A stretch of DNA of 64,000 nucleotides, taken from Kiritimatiellia bacterium. GTDB taxonomy: Bacteria > Verrucomicrobiota > Kiritimatiellia > RFP12 > UBA1067. The notes under the pieces were generated by a model. It saw only the letters and a list, made by a program, of their open reading frames with translations, had not been told where the DNA came from and did not search any database. This document shows positions 17,294-26,985 of the stretch, piece after piece. Position 1 is the first letter of the stretch. Every line of letters starts with the position of its first letter. The stretch covers positions 1-64,000 of the forward strand of contig JAFWKK010000042.1 of NCBI GenBank assembly GCA_017514235.1. The letters run 5' to 3'. The position numbers were made by a program, and so were the translations under genes.

Positions 17294-19420
17294 ATGAAAG
17301 CGTTTCTTGAAGGACTTCCGTTTCTGGCGGCCTTGTGCGCGGCGCTTTGCGCGCACAAGGCGTCTGCCGCGTATTCCGTCGTGCTGCCGCCGGAGCCCAA
17401 GCCGTGGGAGTGCACGGCGGCGAAGGAGCTGGAGACATGGCTCAGTCAGGCGGCGAAGGACGGTGCGGTGTCGGTGGACGGTTGCGCCAACGCCATGTTC
17501 CACGTAGGCGACACTGCGCTTGCGAAGGAGAATGGGCTATCGGGGGACGCGCTTCAGGACGAGGAATGGTGCGTCAGGTCGTTCGGCCGCGACGTCGTTC
17601 TGAACGGCGGCGGCTCGCACGGCGCGATTTATGCCGTGAGTCATTTTCTCGAAGACTTCGTTGGAGTCCGCTTTTGGAACGACTCCGATACGGACGTGCC
17701 GGAGGCGAAGGCGCTGGCGTTGCCAGCGCTGAACGCTAAGGGCCGCCCCGTCTTTCGCTATCGTGACATCTTCCGTTGCGGCGACCCTGCGAAGGCCACG
17801 CCGCGCTTTGCGATCATGCGACGCCTGAACCGGAACGGTGACGCGAAGGTTCCGCAGGAATGGGGCGGCGAGTTCACTTACGGGCCGCCATACCACTGCC
17901 ACACGTTCGACCGCATGATCCCGTGGGCGAAGTACGGCAAGGACCATCCGGAATGGTTCTCCCTGTGGGAAGGCAAGCGCGTCGGAGGCGTGGAGGGAGG
18001 CCAGCTCTGCCTCGCGAATCCCGAGGTGCGCGCGCTGCTGCTGAAGATCCTTCGCGAAAACATCGCCAGGGGCGACGCGGCGGCGAAGGCGGCGGGCGTG
18101 CCTGCGCCGCGCGTGTACGAGCTTTCGATGAACGATACGAAGAAATATTGCCAGTGCGAGGCGTGCATGGCCGAGGTGGAGAAGTACGGGCACTCCGGCT
18201 TCCACCTGAACTTCGTTAACGAAGTTGCGGATGAAATCGCGCGGACGCGTCCGGAACTGTACATCTCCATGCTTACCTATCTCTACACCGAGCCGCCTCC
18301 GAAAGGAGGGGTGAAGCCGCGCGACAACGTGATCGTGAAGCTTTGCGACACGCACTCCAACCAGGCCGCGCCGCTTACCGACCCGTGCAACGGCGAGTTC
18401 CTGGATTTCCTGAAGTCCTGGCGTGCCATTGCGAAGAACCTGATAATATGGGACTACGCCATCTCCTTCGTCAACCCGTCGGTTTTCTTCCCGTTCGCGA
18501 GCGAGTTCGCGTATGCCGATACGTTCAGGACGTTCCACGAGAATAACGTGTTCGGCGTGTTCATGGAGCACGAGTATCCATACACCGACATGTACGAGCT
18601 AAAGTATTATCTTGAATCGAAGCTTTTTGAGGATCCTTACCAGGACGGGGCCGCGCTCATCGTGGACTTCATGAAGCATTACTTCGGAGCGGCGGCGAAA
18701 CCGATTTTCAAGGCGAGGCGTCATCTTGACGCGATCCGCAAGGCGCAGGGCGCGTTCTTGACGTTTATGCCGCAAGCGGAGAAGTTCGACTTCATCACCA
18801 TGCCGGACCTTGTGAAGATGGCTGAGCTCTGGGACGAGGCTGAGGCGGCGGTGAAGGACGACAAGAAGCGGTTGGATCGCGTCCGCCGCGCGCGCAGGTC
18901 GCAGGACTCCATGATGCGCTTCCGCTTGAATACGCCGCGAGAGGCGGACGGCAATTTCATCTTCGACGCCAAGGCTTTAGACTGCGGAAAGGGCCCTGCC
19001 GAGCTTGTGAAGGACGCGGAAAGCCCGTGCGGCGAGGCCGTGCGGATCCCCGTGGACGAGGCGAACGCCGGCCCGTTCGGCCCGCCGCTCAAGTTCGGCA
19101 TCTACGACCGCCCGTCAGCGAAGCACACCTGGAAGGGCGAGTTCCCGTCCGCGAAGGGCGAGGACTACGAATGGTTCGAGTTCAAGGACGTGAAGACGCC
19201 GAAGACCGGCAACAACATCTTCTACATCTCGGACGCCTGGAAGCCCAACATGGTGCTGTGCCGTCCTGGCCTCAACGACACAAACTGCACGATGCGCGTC
19301 TGCGCGAAGTTCACCGGTCCGCGCCACCATCCTGGCAGCAAGGCGGAGAACGAAGTGCGCATTGCGCAGATTGAATTCACCCCCAGTCAACAATCTAACG
19401 CCAAGGAGAAACAGCAATGA
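17294..19420 (+). CDS. Secreted DUF4838 protein (alpha-glucuronidase-like fold)
   Basis: A 708-residue exported protein. The signal peptide covers about residues 1-25 (LPFLAALCAALCAHKASA). An N-terminal GH67-like domain follows (AAKELETWLSQ, HGAIYAVSHFLEDFVGVRFW), then the DUF4838 domain with HPEWFSLWEGKR, LSMNDTKKYCQCEACMAE, RPELYISMLTYLYTEPPP and VFMEHEYPYTDMYELKYYLESKLFEDP. DUF4838 proteins are frequent in polysaccharide-use loci of Bacteroidetes and PVC bacteria and resemble alpha-glucuronidases, but activity is unproven. The stop overlaps the start of the glycine-rich protein gene (ATGA). Confidence 0.8.
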   Translation: MKAFLEGLPFLAALCAALCAHKASAAYSVVLPPEPKPWECTAAKELETWLSQAAKDGAVSVDGCANAMFHVGDTALAKENGLSGDALQDEEWCVRSFGRDVVLNGGGSHGAIYAVSHFLEDFVGVRFWNDSDTDVPEAKALALPALNAKGRPVFRYRDIFRCGDPAKATPRFAIMRRLNRNGDAKVPQEWGGEFTYGPPYHCHTFDRMIPWAKYGKDHPEWFSLWEGKRVGGVEGGQLCLANPEVRALLLKILRENIARGDAAAKAAGVPAPRVYELSMNDTKKYCQCEACMAEVEKYGHSGFHLNFVNEVADEIARTRPELYISMLTYLYTEPPPKGGVKPRDNVIVKLCDTHSNQAAPLTDPCNGEFLDFLKSWRAIAKNLIIWDYAISFVNPSVFFPFASEFAYADTFRTFHENNVFGVFMEHEYPYTDMYELKYYLESKLFEDPYQDGAALIVDFMKHYFGAAAKPIFKARRHLDAIRKAQGAFLTFMPQAEKFDFITMPDLVKMAELWDEAEAAVKDDKKRLDRVRRARRSQDSMMRFRLNTPREADGNFIFDAKALDCGKGPAELVKDAESPCGEAVRIPVDEANAGPFGPPLKFGIYDRPSAKHTWKGEFPSAKGEDYEWFEFKDVKTPKTGNNIFYISDAWKPNMVLCRPGLNDTNCTMRVCAKFTGPRHHPGSKAENEVRIAQIEFTPSQQSNAKEKQQ

Positions 19421-22092
19421 AACCAAGTAATCTGCTTGCAGCTGCTGCAGCGGCTTTTTGTACGCTTTCCACCGCGTACGGCGGCGTCGATGCGTCTGGA
19501 GGAGTTGTGACGCGCGTGGGCAACGACTGGGTGCATACGTTCACCGAAAGCGGAACGCTTGAAGTGACGCAGGGCGGCACACTTGAGATTCTCGTCGTGG
19601 GTGGCGGCGGCGGCGGCGGAAGCGGCTATTACGGCGGCGGCGGCGGCGCGGGAGGCGGCGTCATCTATAATGACAGCCTTTCTGTCGAGCCGGGTTCCTA
19701 TGCGGTGACGGTCGGTGCAGGTGGCGTTGGAGGCGGTGCCAAGGAGTCCGGAAGCAATGGCGGCGATTCCTCTTTCGTCAATCTTGCCGCGAACGTTAAC
19801 CTTGTCGCGGGAGGCGGTGGGGCTGGCGGCGGCTACAATAAGGCCGGCGGCGATGGCGGCAACGGCGGTGGCGGCGCAGGCGGGCAAGGCACCGGCTACG
19901 CAGGAGGAACGGGCAGTCAGGGATACAATGGCGGCAACGGCATCATCAATTACGCTGGCGGCGGAGCCGGTGCCGGTGCGGCCGGAGGCGTCGGTGCCGC
20001 CGGTGGCGGAGGCATGGGCGGCAACGGATTCTACTCCCAGATCAGCGGAGCGGAAGCGTTCTATGGCTGTGGTGGCGGCGGCGGCGTGATGACGACGAGC
20101 AGCGTTGATGCGGGCGTTGGCGGGAACGGTAACGGCGGCGACGGCGGATACTATGATTCTGGCATCACGACTGGCACGGCGGGCGGCAATGGCCTTGCCA
20201 ACACAGGCAGCGGTGGCGGCGGCAGTGGCGGCAACAATAAGACAGGCACTGCGTTGAGGAGCGGTGGCAATGGCGGTAGCGGCATTGTCATTGTCCGTTA
20301 TGTCGCCGTTGAGACGGAAGAAGCCAGGCGCTTGGAGGCTTCCGGCGGGACGGTGACGCGCACAGACCGTGACATGATCCACACGTTCACCAACAACGGC
20401 ACTTTCACGGTGTCGAAGAACTGTACGGTGCAGGTGCTCATCGTGGGCGGCGGCGGTGGCGGTGGCGCGTCTCACTCCGGAGCTGGCGGTGGTGGCGGCG
20501 GCGGCGTCATCTACCGGGAGAATTTTGTCGTCAAGGCCGGCTCCTATCAGGTGACGGTCGGTGAGGGCGGTTCAGGTGGCTTGGTGACGCGCGCATGGGG
20601 TTTTTCTGCCGATTCCACAAATGGCGGCGATTCTTCTGTTTTCGGTCTTATTGCGAAAGGTGGCGGTTGTGGCGGCACGCTTGCGGGAACAGGGAGAGGC
20701 AAAGACGGCGGCAGCGGTGGTGGCGGCTCTGGAACTGGTGCTGCGTATGATGGCGGCTTGGGGACGGAAGGCCAAGGATATGCTGGCGGACGTTCGCTGT
20801 CAAGAGGCAGTGCTTCCGATTGCTACGGTGCTGGTGGCGGTGGTGCGGGTGGCGCGGGAGCCAATGCTTCCACAACGTCACCTTACGGCGTTGGCGGTAT
20901 CGGTTTCGCCTGTGCGATCAGCGGCATGGAGAAGTACTATGGTGGCGGCGGTGGCGGTGGTGTCTGCATCTCTGGCGCGGGCGCAGCTGGCGGACAAGGC
21001 GGCGGCGGAAGCGGTGGCTATCAGACGAGTGAAGGGATTGGTCTTGCCGTCGGCGGCAATGGTGAGGCCAACACTGGTGGTGGTGGTGGCGGCGGTGGTT
21101 CCCGCTACAACTGCAGTGGACAGCAATGGAGCGGTTCGAGCGGCGGCAATGGCGGCAGCGGCATTGTCATCATCCGCTATGCGATGGAAACCGATGAATT
21201 CTTCGAGAGGATTTCTGGCGGAAGAAGAAGCATAGACGGCGACTATGAAGTGCATACCTTCACCGCGAACGGCACGTTGACAGTCGAAGGGCAGAGCCTT
21301 ATGGATGTTCTTGTCGTTGGTGGAGGCGGTGGCGGCGGCATGTCGCACTCCGGTGCCGGCGGCGGCGGCGGCGGTGGCGTCATCTACAGGCAGAACGTTG
21401 CTGTCACGGCAGGCGTCTATCAGGTGACGGTCGGCGCGGGTGGCGCAGGTGGACGAATGACGAGTGCGTGGGGATTTGGTATTGATGCCACGAACGGCGA
21501 AGATTCGGTCGTATTCGATTTTGTCGCGAAGGGTGGTGGCTGCGGTGGGGTTATCACCATCGACTCAAGAGGCCGGCCTGGCGGCTGTGGCGGCGGCGGG
21601 TCAGGAACTGGCAGTGCGGCTTCTGGCGGCGCGGGAACGGAAGGTCAGGGTTACGCCGGCGGCAATGCCATGTCACGAAGCAGCCCTGCTGACTGTTTCG
21701 GCGCTGGTGGCGGCGGCGCAGGCGGTGCTGGAGCCAATGCTTCCACAACGTCACCTTACGGCGTTGGCGGTATCGGTTTCGCCTGTGCGATCAGCGGCAC
21801 GGAGAAGTATTATGGCGGCGGTGGCGGCGGTGGAGTCTGCATCTCCGTCGCGGGCGCGGCTGGCGGACAGGGAGGTGGCGGAAGCGGCGGCTACCAGACG
21901 TATGAAGGCATCGGACTGGCTGCCGGCGGCGATGGAGAGGCCAACACCGGCGGCGGTGGCGGCGGTGGTGGTTCCCGCTACAATCCTAGCGGACAGCAAT
22001 GGAGTGGCAGCAATGGTGGCAACGGCGGCAGCGGCATTGTCATCGTTCGGTGCCGGCGCATTCCTAGAGGAATGTCGGTAACAGTTCACTGA
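19417..22092 (+). CDS. Secreted glycine-rich repeat protein, three large repeats
   Basis: An 891-residue protein with a signal peptide (LLAAAAAAFCTLSTAYG) and three copies of a glycine-rich domain beginning near residues 27, 309 and 600. Each copy has an HTF..NGTL/F strand, a VLIVGGGGGGG run, a GAGGGGGGGVIY motif and a closing NGGSGIVIVRY-type strand. Copies 2 and 3 are spaced by exactly 291 residues and share long identical DNA. The protein has no visible membrane anchor or sorting signal. The last copy ends in a short basic tail, so it may be released, surface-bound by partners, or shortened at its C terminus. AAGGAG precedes the start. Confidence 0.75.
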   Translation: MKPSNLLAAAAAAFCTLSTAYGGVDASGGVVTRVGNDWVHTFTESGTLEVTQGGTLEILVVGGGGGGGSGYYGGGGGAGGGVIYNDSLSVEPGSYAVTVGAGGVGGGAKESGSNGGDSSFVNLAANVNLVAGGGGAGGGYNKAGGDGGNGGGGAGGQGTGYAGGTGSQGYNGGNGIINYAGGGAGAGAAGGVGAAGGGGMGGNGFYSQISGAEAFYGCGGGGGVMTTSSVDAGVGGNGNGGDGGYYDSGITTGTAGGNGLANTGSGGGGSGGNNKTGTALRSGGNGGSGIVIVRYVAVETEEARRLEASGGTVTRTDRDMIHTFTNNGTFTVSKNCTVQVLIVGGGGGGGASHSGAGGGGGGGVIYRENFVVKAGSYQVTVGEGGSGGLVTRAWGFSADSTNGGDSSVFGLIAKGGGCGGTLAGTGRGKDGGSGGGGSGTGAAYDGGLGTEGQGYAGGRSLSRGSASDCYGAGGGGAGGAGANASTTSPYGVGGIGFACAISGMEKYYGGGGGGGVCISGAGAAGGQGGGGSGGYQTSEGIGLAVGGNGEANTGGGGGGGGSRYNCSGQQWSGSSGGNGGSGIVIIRYAMETDEFFERISGGRRSIDGDYEVHTFTANGTLTVEGQSLMDVLVVGGGGGGGMSHSGAGGGGGGGVIYRQNVAVTAGVYQVTVGAGGAGGRMTSAWGFGIDATNGEDSVVFDFVAKGGGCGGVITIDSRGRPGGCGGGGSGTGSAASGGAGTEGQGYAGGNAMSRSSPADCFGAGGGGAGGAGANASTTSPYGVGGIGFACAISGTEKYYGGGGGGGVCISVAGAAGGQGGGGSGGYQTYEGIGLAAGGDGEANTGGGGGGGGSRYNPSGQQWSGSNGGNGGSGIVIVRCRRIPRGMSVTVH
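20857..20926 (+). repeat. 70-base perfect direct repeat, copy 1
   Basis: This segment, in repeat 2 of the glycine-rich protein, is identical to 21730-21799 in repeat 3. The spacing of 873 bases is an exact multiple of three, matching the 291-residue protein period. Confidence 0.9.
21730..21799 (+). repeat. 70-base perfect direct repeat, copy 2
   Basis: Second copy of the segment at 20857-20926. Identity at silent positions points to recent duplication or gene conversion between repeats 2 and 3. Confidence 0.9.
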
Positions 22093-22154
22093 CCTGGTTG
22101 ATTCTTGAAAACCTGATGTGTCCCAGCCCGGTTCGCATCGGGATGTGTTCAGCA

Positions 22155-22183
22155 TTGACTTTGGACGGTAGTTAGGCTATACT
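22155..22183 (+). promoter_or_regulatory. -35/-10 promoter for the beta-strand repeat protein
   Basis: TTGACT (22155-22160) and TATACT (22178-22183) are separated by 17 bases. The ATG lies at 22220 behind an AAAGGA ribosome-binding site, giving a normal leader of about 30 bases. Confidence 0.7.
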
Positions 22184-22219
22184 TGTGCCAAATTTGATTG
22201 AATAGCAAAGGAACAATAC

Positions 22220-24709
22220 ATGAAAGTTGTGGGAAACCGTCAGAGATGGGGTGAACTTTCACTTTCCTTTCTTGTTGCCGCAGCTCTGTTTTCCGTATAT
22301 GCCAGCACGTTCAACGTGCCGTCGGGAACGACCGATACGCAGACGGGGTTGAACGAGACGGATCGCACGTACAAGCAGGGCGACGGTACGCTGGTCGTCA
22401 ACGGCAGCAGCTCCTTCAAGCGCATGACGGTTTCGGCAGGCACGCTGAAGTTCAGCGGTGGAACGGCGACGATTGCGGACTCCACGGCGACAACGGCATA
22501 CAGCGATGCCATGTTCGTGCAAAATGGCGGCAACACCATTATCGCGGACGGCGCGGTTGTCACGGCGAAGGATGGGTCCTATGTTGATGTCAACAACGGT
22601 ACGTTCACCGTCACGAACGCGACCTTTGATGCGACGGGAATCAGTGGACACGTAATGAACGCTTTCAGCGGCAACAACTCCGACTGCTGGATTGTCATCG
22701 AGACAAATGGTGTGTTGAAAACCAATGTCTTGCGCCCGACCGGAACGGCTACCGCCGCCATGAAAGATCGCGTGGGAGTCCGGTTGAACAGGGGTGGTGA
22801 ACTGCGCCTGAAGAACTTCTTTGTCGATGGTGTCGGCAACAATCGCTATGGGCGCATCTACTTCGATGGCGGGCATCTTTACAGGACGGAGACTGCGGCC
22901 GGACGCCTTTTCAACGCGGATACGGAGCGTGATGGTTGGGTGAAAAAGCAGACCGTCCCCACCATCCTTGAGGGCGGATTCTATCTGTATACGGTCGGCG
23001 AAACGACCATTAGCGTTGGGTTTGATAGCGGTGCGGAGCATGACGGCGGTGCGCACTTCATGAGTGGCAACTTGATTCGCTGGTACGGCGACAACTCCTA
23101 CAATGGCGGCACGTGGCTTGAATCTACCGGTGGTGGCATTCTGGACGTTAGGGCGGGGGACACGGCGCTTGGCGCTATTCCGGCCCAGCCGACGACCAAT
23201 ATCTGGGTGACGGGCAGCAACCACACCTTGTACAACGAGGGGAACGTGGTGACCATTCATTCGAATCGCATGGTCTTCATCAAGAATGGCGTTAGGCTGC
23301 GCACAGGCTCGAAGAACCGTCTTGTCTTTACCGGCGAGATTCATGGCGAGATTGCTGCAGGAAACGCCGAGCCGACGGGTACGGCGCTTCATGTAAGGGG
23401 AGATTGGAATGGCACGACGGTCCTTGATCCAGGAGCAGGACATACGAACGACGTAGGGCATCTCGTCAACTACGGACGCCTTGAGGTCACGAGCGGCGTC
23501 ACGCGGGTCGTGTCTTCGTCGAGTGGTACCGGCGATGGCACTGCGCTCTTGTACACGAGCGGCAACAACTCGTCGCTCAACGACTACCGCGGGCATCTGA
23601 TCGTCAACGGCGGCACATTGATTACGGTTCCGCAGGCTTCGGAGGATAATCGTTTCCTGATTGCGAAGCAGTATGCGCAGACGGAGATCACGAACGGCGG
23701 CAAGATCGATATGCCCAACGCCTGTTACGTAAACGGCCTCCAATCTCCGGCGTCGCTTACGATTGCCGACGGCGGCGAGATGAAAGTGGTGACCTTCCAG
23801 TTCGCCAATGCTACGACGAACTGCACTGTTGACCTCAAGAGCGGCGGACGGCTGACAACGAGCGAGTTCTGGTGCAACGGTGCGGAATGTACCGTCAACA
23901 TCGACGGCGGCGTGATTGGGAGGCATGGCAGCAAGCAAGATGTTGCGTTTGGCTTGGATGGCGGCGCTGCACGGTGGACGGGCGTGGATGTCTTCGTGAA
24001 AGAGGGAGGCGTCACATTTGACGTCCCGAGCAATAACCTTTGGGTGAAACTGCCGCTTCAGAGCGCGGCGGCGCAGGACGCCGGCTTATGCAAGACAGGC
24101 GCGGGAGTGCTTGTGGTTCAGACGAACTTGGCCTACAATGGATCGACGACTGTGTCGGGCGGCACGATGCAGATGCGCGGCCACAACCTGCTGCCGCAGA
24201 CGACGCTGAAGCTGGAGAACGGCGGTATCGCAGCGTTCTCGCTGTATGAAACCGGAAATTGGGAGACCTACACGCACACCGAACAGACGTTCAAACGTAT
24301 CGAGGGTAACGGGAGGATCAACTACAGCAAAAACGTACGTGTCACGGAGTCCATTGCGCCGAGCGTGAACGGGCAAATCCACTTCGAGTGGGCGTGCGAC
24401 ATCAACGGCGACTTTGAGATTCAGGGCAATGCGGAAGGGTGCGGCAAAATCTACAGCCAACGCGACACGCTTGACCTCACGAAGCTGACGCTGAAGGTCG
24501 CGGACTTCTCGACCTTCGACGCCGGCAAGGCGAAGTTCAGCGCTTCAATGGGAGCGGGCTATTACCAGATTCTCAAGGTGGCGTCTGCCGCCAGCTACTC
24601 AGGCAAGTTCAACCTTCCCGCAGACTGGCCGAAAGAATGGCTGGTCGAGTACTCGGCCACCGGAGCCTATCTCCACTGCTTGAAGGGCACTCTGGTCATT
24701 CTCCGCTGA
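22220..24709 (+). CDS. Secreted beta-helix/autotransporter-associated beta-strand protein
   Basis: An 829-residue exported protein. The N terminus has a signal peptide (LSLSFLVAAALFSVYA). The body is built of short strands with the recurring pattern of autotransporter-associated beta-strand repeats: GDGTLVVNGSSSFKRMTVSAGTL, VNNGTFTVTNATF, GRLEVTSGVTRVV, HLIVNGGTLI, GAGVLVVQTNLAYNGSTTVSGGTMQM. This predicts a long parallel beta-helix. No outer-membrane beta-barrel or anchor is visible at the C terminus, so it is not a classical autotransporter. It has its own promoter. The stop shares a base with the next start (TGATG). A surface or extracellular role is inferred. Confidence 0.7.
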   Translation: MKVVGNRQRWGELSLSFLVAAALFSVYASTFNVPSGTTDTQTGLNETDRTYKQGDGTLVVNGSSSFKRMTVSAGTLKFSGGTATIADSTATTAYSDAMFVQNGGNTIIADGAVVTAKDGSYVDVNNGTFTVTNATFDATGISGHVMNAFSGNNSDCWIVIETNGVLKTNVLRPTGTATAAMKDRVGVRLNRGGELRLKNFFVDGVGNNRYGRIYFDGGHLYRTETAAGRLFNADTERDGWVKKQTVPTILEGGFYLYTVGETTISVGFDSGAEHDGGAHFMSGNLIRWYGDNSYNGGTWLESTGGGILDVRAGDTALGAIPAQPTTNIWVTGSNHTLYNEGNVVTIHSNRMVFIKNGVRLRTGSKNRLVFTGEIHGEIAAGNAEPTGTALHVRGDWNGTTVLDPGAGHTNDVGHLVNYGRLEVTSGVTRVVSSSSGTGDGTALLYTSGNNSSLNDYRGHLIVNGGTLITVPQASEDNRFLIAKQYAQTEITNGGKIDMPNACYVNGLQSPASLTIADGGEMKVVTFQFANATTNCTVDLKSGGRLTTSEFWCNGAECTVNIDGGVIGRHGSKQDVAFGLDGGAARWTGVDVFVKEGGVTFDVPSNNLWVKLPLQSAAAQDAGLCKTGAGVLVVQTNLAYNGSTTVSGGTMQMRGHNLLPQTTLKLENGGIAAFSLYETGNWETYTHTEQTFKRIEGNGRINYSKNVRVTESIAPSVNGQIHFEWACDINGDFEIQGNAEGCGKIYSQRDTLDLTKLTLKVADFSTFDAGKAKFSASMGAGYYQILKVASAASYSGKFNLPADWPKEWLVEYSATGAYLHCLKGTLVILR

Positions 24710-25668
24710 TGAAAGCGATAGTCATAGACGAAAGCAGGAACCTGGTCTGGCAGGAAGTGCCCGATCCGGTTTGTCACGATGAGTTTGACGTAAAGATAGC
24801 GATCAAGGCGTGTGCGCTCAATCGTGCGGACGTGATGCAGCGCGCCGGCACCTATGCGCCGCCGCCGGAGTGGCCGACGTGGCCCGGGCTGGAATGCGCG
24901 GGCGTAGTCGCAGAGGCTCCGTCGGGCGGACGCTTCAAGCCGGGCGATGCGGTTTGCGCCCTCCTTGGCGGCGGAGGCTATGCGGAGCAGGTCGTCGTGC
25001 CGGAGGGAATGTGCATGCCTCTCCCGAAGGGGTTTTCGTTCGAGCAGGCCGCCGGCATTCCCGAGGTGTATGCCACGGCCTACCTGAACCTGCGGCTTGT
25101 CGGCGAGATCCAGAGGGGCGAGACGTTCTTCATCAACGGCGGCGAAGGTGGATTGGGCATCGCCACGATCCAGCTCGCAAAGCACGTGTTCGGCGCTAAG
25201 GTGATCGCGCAGGTGGCGAGCGACGAAAACGGCGAGTTCTGCCGTGGCGTCGGCGCGGACATCACGGTCAACCGCTTCACGGGCGACCTCGTGGCGACGC
25301 TTGCGGCGAATCCGCCGAATGTGGCGATAGACCCCGTCGGCGGGCCGCTCATGGGCAAGTGCATCGCGACGATGCCGTATCGCGGTCGCTGGATTTCCCT
25401 TGCGTCCATGGCCGGCGGAGAGACGACGCTTGACGTCAACCTCCTGTGGCGGAAGAACCTCCGTGTCATCGGCTCTACGCTCAGGTCGCGCACGAGTGCG
25501 GAGAAGGCGCAGATATTGGGTGGCCTTGTGCGCGACGTGTGGCCGGCGTTCGAGATCGGCAAGTTTGCGCCGTTCATCCACAAGGTCCTGCCGATCACGG
25601 AGGCTGCAGAAGCGCACCGCATCATGGTCGCGGGCGAGAACCGTGGCAAGATCGTGATGACGGTATGA
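24709..25668 (+). CDS. Zinc-independent quinone oxidoreductase (MDR superfamily, PIG3-like)
   Basis: A 319-residue medium-chain dehydrogenase/reductase of the NADPH:quinone reductase type. It opens with MKAIVIDES, then ALNRADVMQRAGTY (a quinone reductase signature), WPGLECAGVVAE, and an NAD(P)-binding segment FINGGEGGLGIATIQLAKHVFGAKVIA. The Cys ligands of zinc alcohol dehydrogenases are missing. The PIG3-like C terminus has PITEAAEAHRIM. It likely reduces quinones or enones. It is tightly coupled: TGATG overlap upstream and ATGA overlap with the MFS gene downstream, so it is probably made with the transporter. Confidence 0.85.
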   Translation: MKAIVIDESRNLVWQEVPDPVCHDEFDVKIAIKACALNRADVMQRAGTYAPPPEWPTWPGLECAGVVAEAPSGGRFKPGDAVCALLGGGGYAEQVVVPEGMCMPLPKGFSFEQAAGIPEVYATAYLNLRLVGEIQRGETFFINGGEGGLGIATIQLAKHVFGAKVIAQVASDENGEFCRGVGADITVNRFTGDLVATLAANPPNVAIDPVGGPLMGKCIATMPYRGRWISLASMAGGETTLDVNLLWRKNLRVIGSTLRSRTSAEKAQILGGLVRDVWPAFEIGKFAPFIHKVLPITEAAEAHRIMVAGENRGKIVMTV

Positions 25669-26906
25669 GGTGCCCCGGCTACAAGTGGCGGCTCTTGGCG
25701 TTTCTGTTCGTGGCGTTCTTCATTGAGCTGGGGTCGCGCCAGCTTTATAGCGCGGCGTTGCCGCAGATTCGCCTTGAGTTCCTGAAGTATGGCGTAACGG
25801 ATGCGCAGTTGGGTGCTGTCGGCACCGTGTTCGGGGCGGTGTTCGGGCTTGCGCTCATGGCGTCTGGCCTTGCCGCCGACCTGCTCGGGCGGAAGCGCGT
25901 CCTGGTGGCGGGAACGCTTCTCTTCTCAATCGGCATACTCGGCAGCGGCTTCGCGAAGGGCATCGGCGGCATGATGTTGTTCTACGGCGTCCTGAACGCG
26001 ATAGGGCAGTGCTGCATTGCTCCGGCGAGCTATGCGCTCATATCGAAGTATCATGTGGAGACGCGCTCCACGGCGATGGCGGTGTTTCAGGGTGCGGTGT
26101 ACTCGGGCATCATCCTTTCAAGCCTGTTCGGCGGCATTCTAGCAGAGCAGGGCGAAGGCGTGTGGCGCTGGGCGTTCTGGATCATGGGCGCTGGCGGCGT
26201 GGCGTGGGCGGTTGCGATGCAGTTTGGGATGCGTCCGGAGCCTGTCGCCGAAGCGTCTGACACGGAGAAGGACGAGGCCTCGATCAAGGAGGCGTTTTTC
26301 GCTCTTCTCAAAAAACCGACAGCCGTGCTGATTGCAGTTGCGTTCGGGTTCTTCATGTATGGCAACTTCGGCTTGCGGCTGTGGATGCCGATGTTCATGA
26401 CGCGCAGCTTCGAAGGCGTTGGAACGGCAAAGGCGGCGCTGCATGGCGTGTTGTGGCTCAACCTGTTCGCGCTCGCAAGCTGCATCTTGACGGCTAGGGC
26501 GATAGATCGGGTCGGTGCAAAGAGGCCGCGAATCCGCCTTGAAGTGTCGGCGCTCGGCTTTCTCCTCTGCATCGCGCCTGTCGTCTGGGTCGCGAAGGCG
26601 GGTAGTTTCGGGTCGTGCTGCATGGCGCTGTCCGCCCTCGGCCTTACGGTGGGCGTTTATGACGCGGCGCACTATCCGGCGATGTTCGACTGCATCGCGC
26701 CGCGCTACAGAAGCGCAGCGACGGGCATCACGGGTTGCATGGCGTTCCTGATGGGTTCGCTTGCGCCCGTCGTTCTCGGCTGGATGAGCGACCGCATGTC
26801 GATGCGGACGGGGATTGCTTCGCTCGGCGCGTTCTACCTCGTCGGCGCAGTGGTGCTTCTCCCGGCGATGCTATGGTTCTTCAAGAGGGACAGGGTGGAG
26901 GGATGA
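25665..26906 (+). CDS. MFS transporter (first of two paralogues)
   Basis: A 413-residue major facilitator superfamily permease with about twelve membrane helices. The first helix (LLAFLFVAFFIELGSRQLYSAALPQI) and the loop 2-3 signature GLAADLLGRKRVLVAG are clear. The sequence is similar throughout to the next gene, for example the SDAQLG-like motif TDAQLGAVGTVFGAVFGLAL, AIGQCCIAPASYALI and the late GVYDAAHYPAMFD segment. The substrate is unknown; a sugar or organic acid is likely given the neighbourhood. The start overlaps the oxidoreductase stop (ATGA). Confidence 0.88.
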   Translation: MRCPGYKWRLLAFLFVAFFIELGSRQLYSAALPQIRLEFLKYGVTDAQLGAVGTVFGAVFGLALMASGLAADLLGRKRVLVAGTLLFSIGILGSGFAKGIGGMMLFYGVLNAIGQCCIAPASYALISKYHVETRSTAMAVFQGAVYSGIILSSLFGGILAEQGEGVWRWAFWIMGAGGVAWAVAMQFGMRPEPVAEASDTEKDEASIKEAFFALLKKPTAVLIAVAFGFFMYGNFGLRLWMPMFMTRSFEGVGTAKAALHGVLWLNLFALASCILTARAIDRVGAKRPRIRLEVSALGFLLCIAPVVWVAKAGSFGSCCMALSALGLTVGVYDAAHYPAMFDCIAPRYRSAATGITGCMAFLMGSLAPVVLGWMSDRMSMRTGIASLGAFYLVGAVVLLPAMLWFFKRDRVEG

Positions 26907-26966
26907 GAGCCCTTCGCCATGCTGACATCGCGTTGTCCTCATGATGACTTGTTGTCGTGATACATA

Positions 26967-26975
26967 TGGTATAAT
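26967..26975 (+). promoter_or_regulatory. Extended -10 promoter for the second MFS gene
   Basis: TATGGTATAATA pattern. TATAAT (26970-26975) ends 10 bases before the ATG at 26986, so a 5' leader of only about three bases is predicted. Confidence 0.75.
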
Positions 26976-26985
26976 ACACGGCACA

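Noticed and set aside
20550..21350. Several 70-200 residue frames on both strands inside the glycine-rich gene
   Set aside because: They arise from GGC/GGT repeats read in other frames (Ala- or Arg-rich shadows) and have no starts or ribosome-binding sites of their own.
22128..22150. Possible terminator after the glycine-rich gene
   Set aside because: Only a 4-pair CCCG/CGGG stem with an 8-base loop and no T tract.
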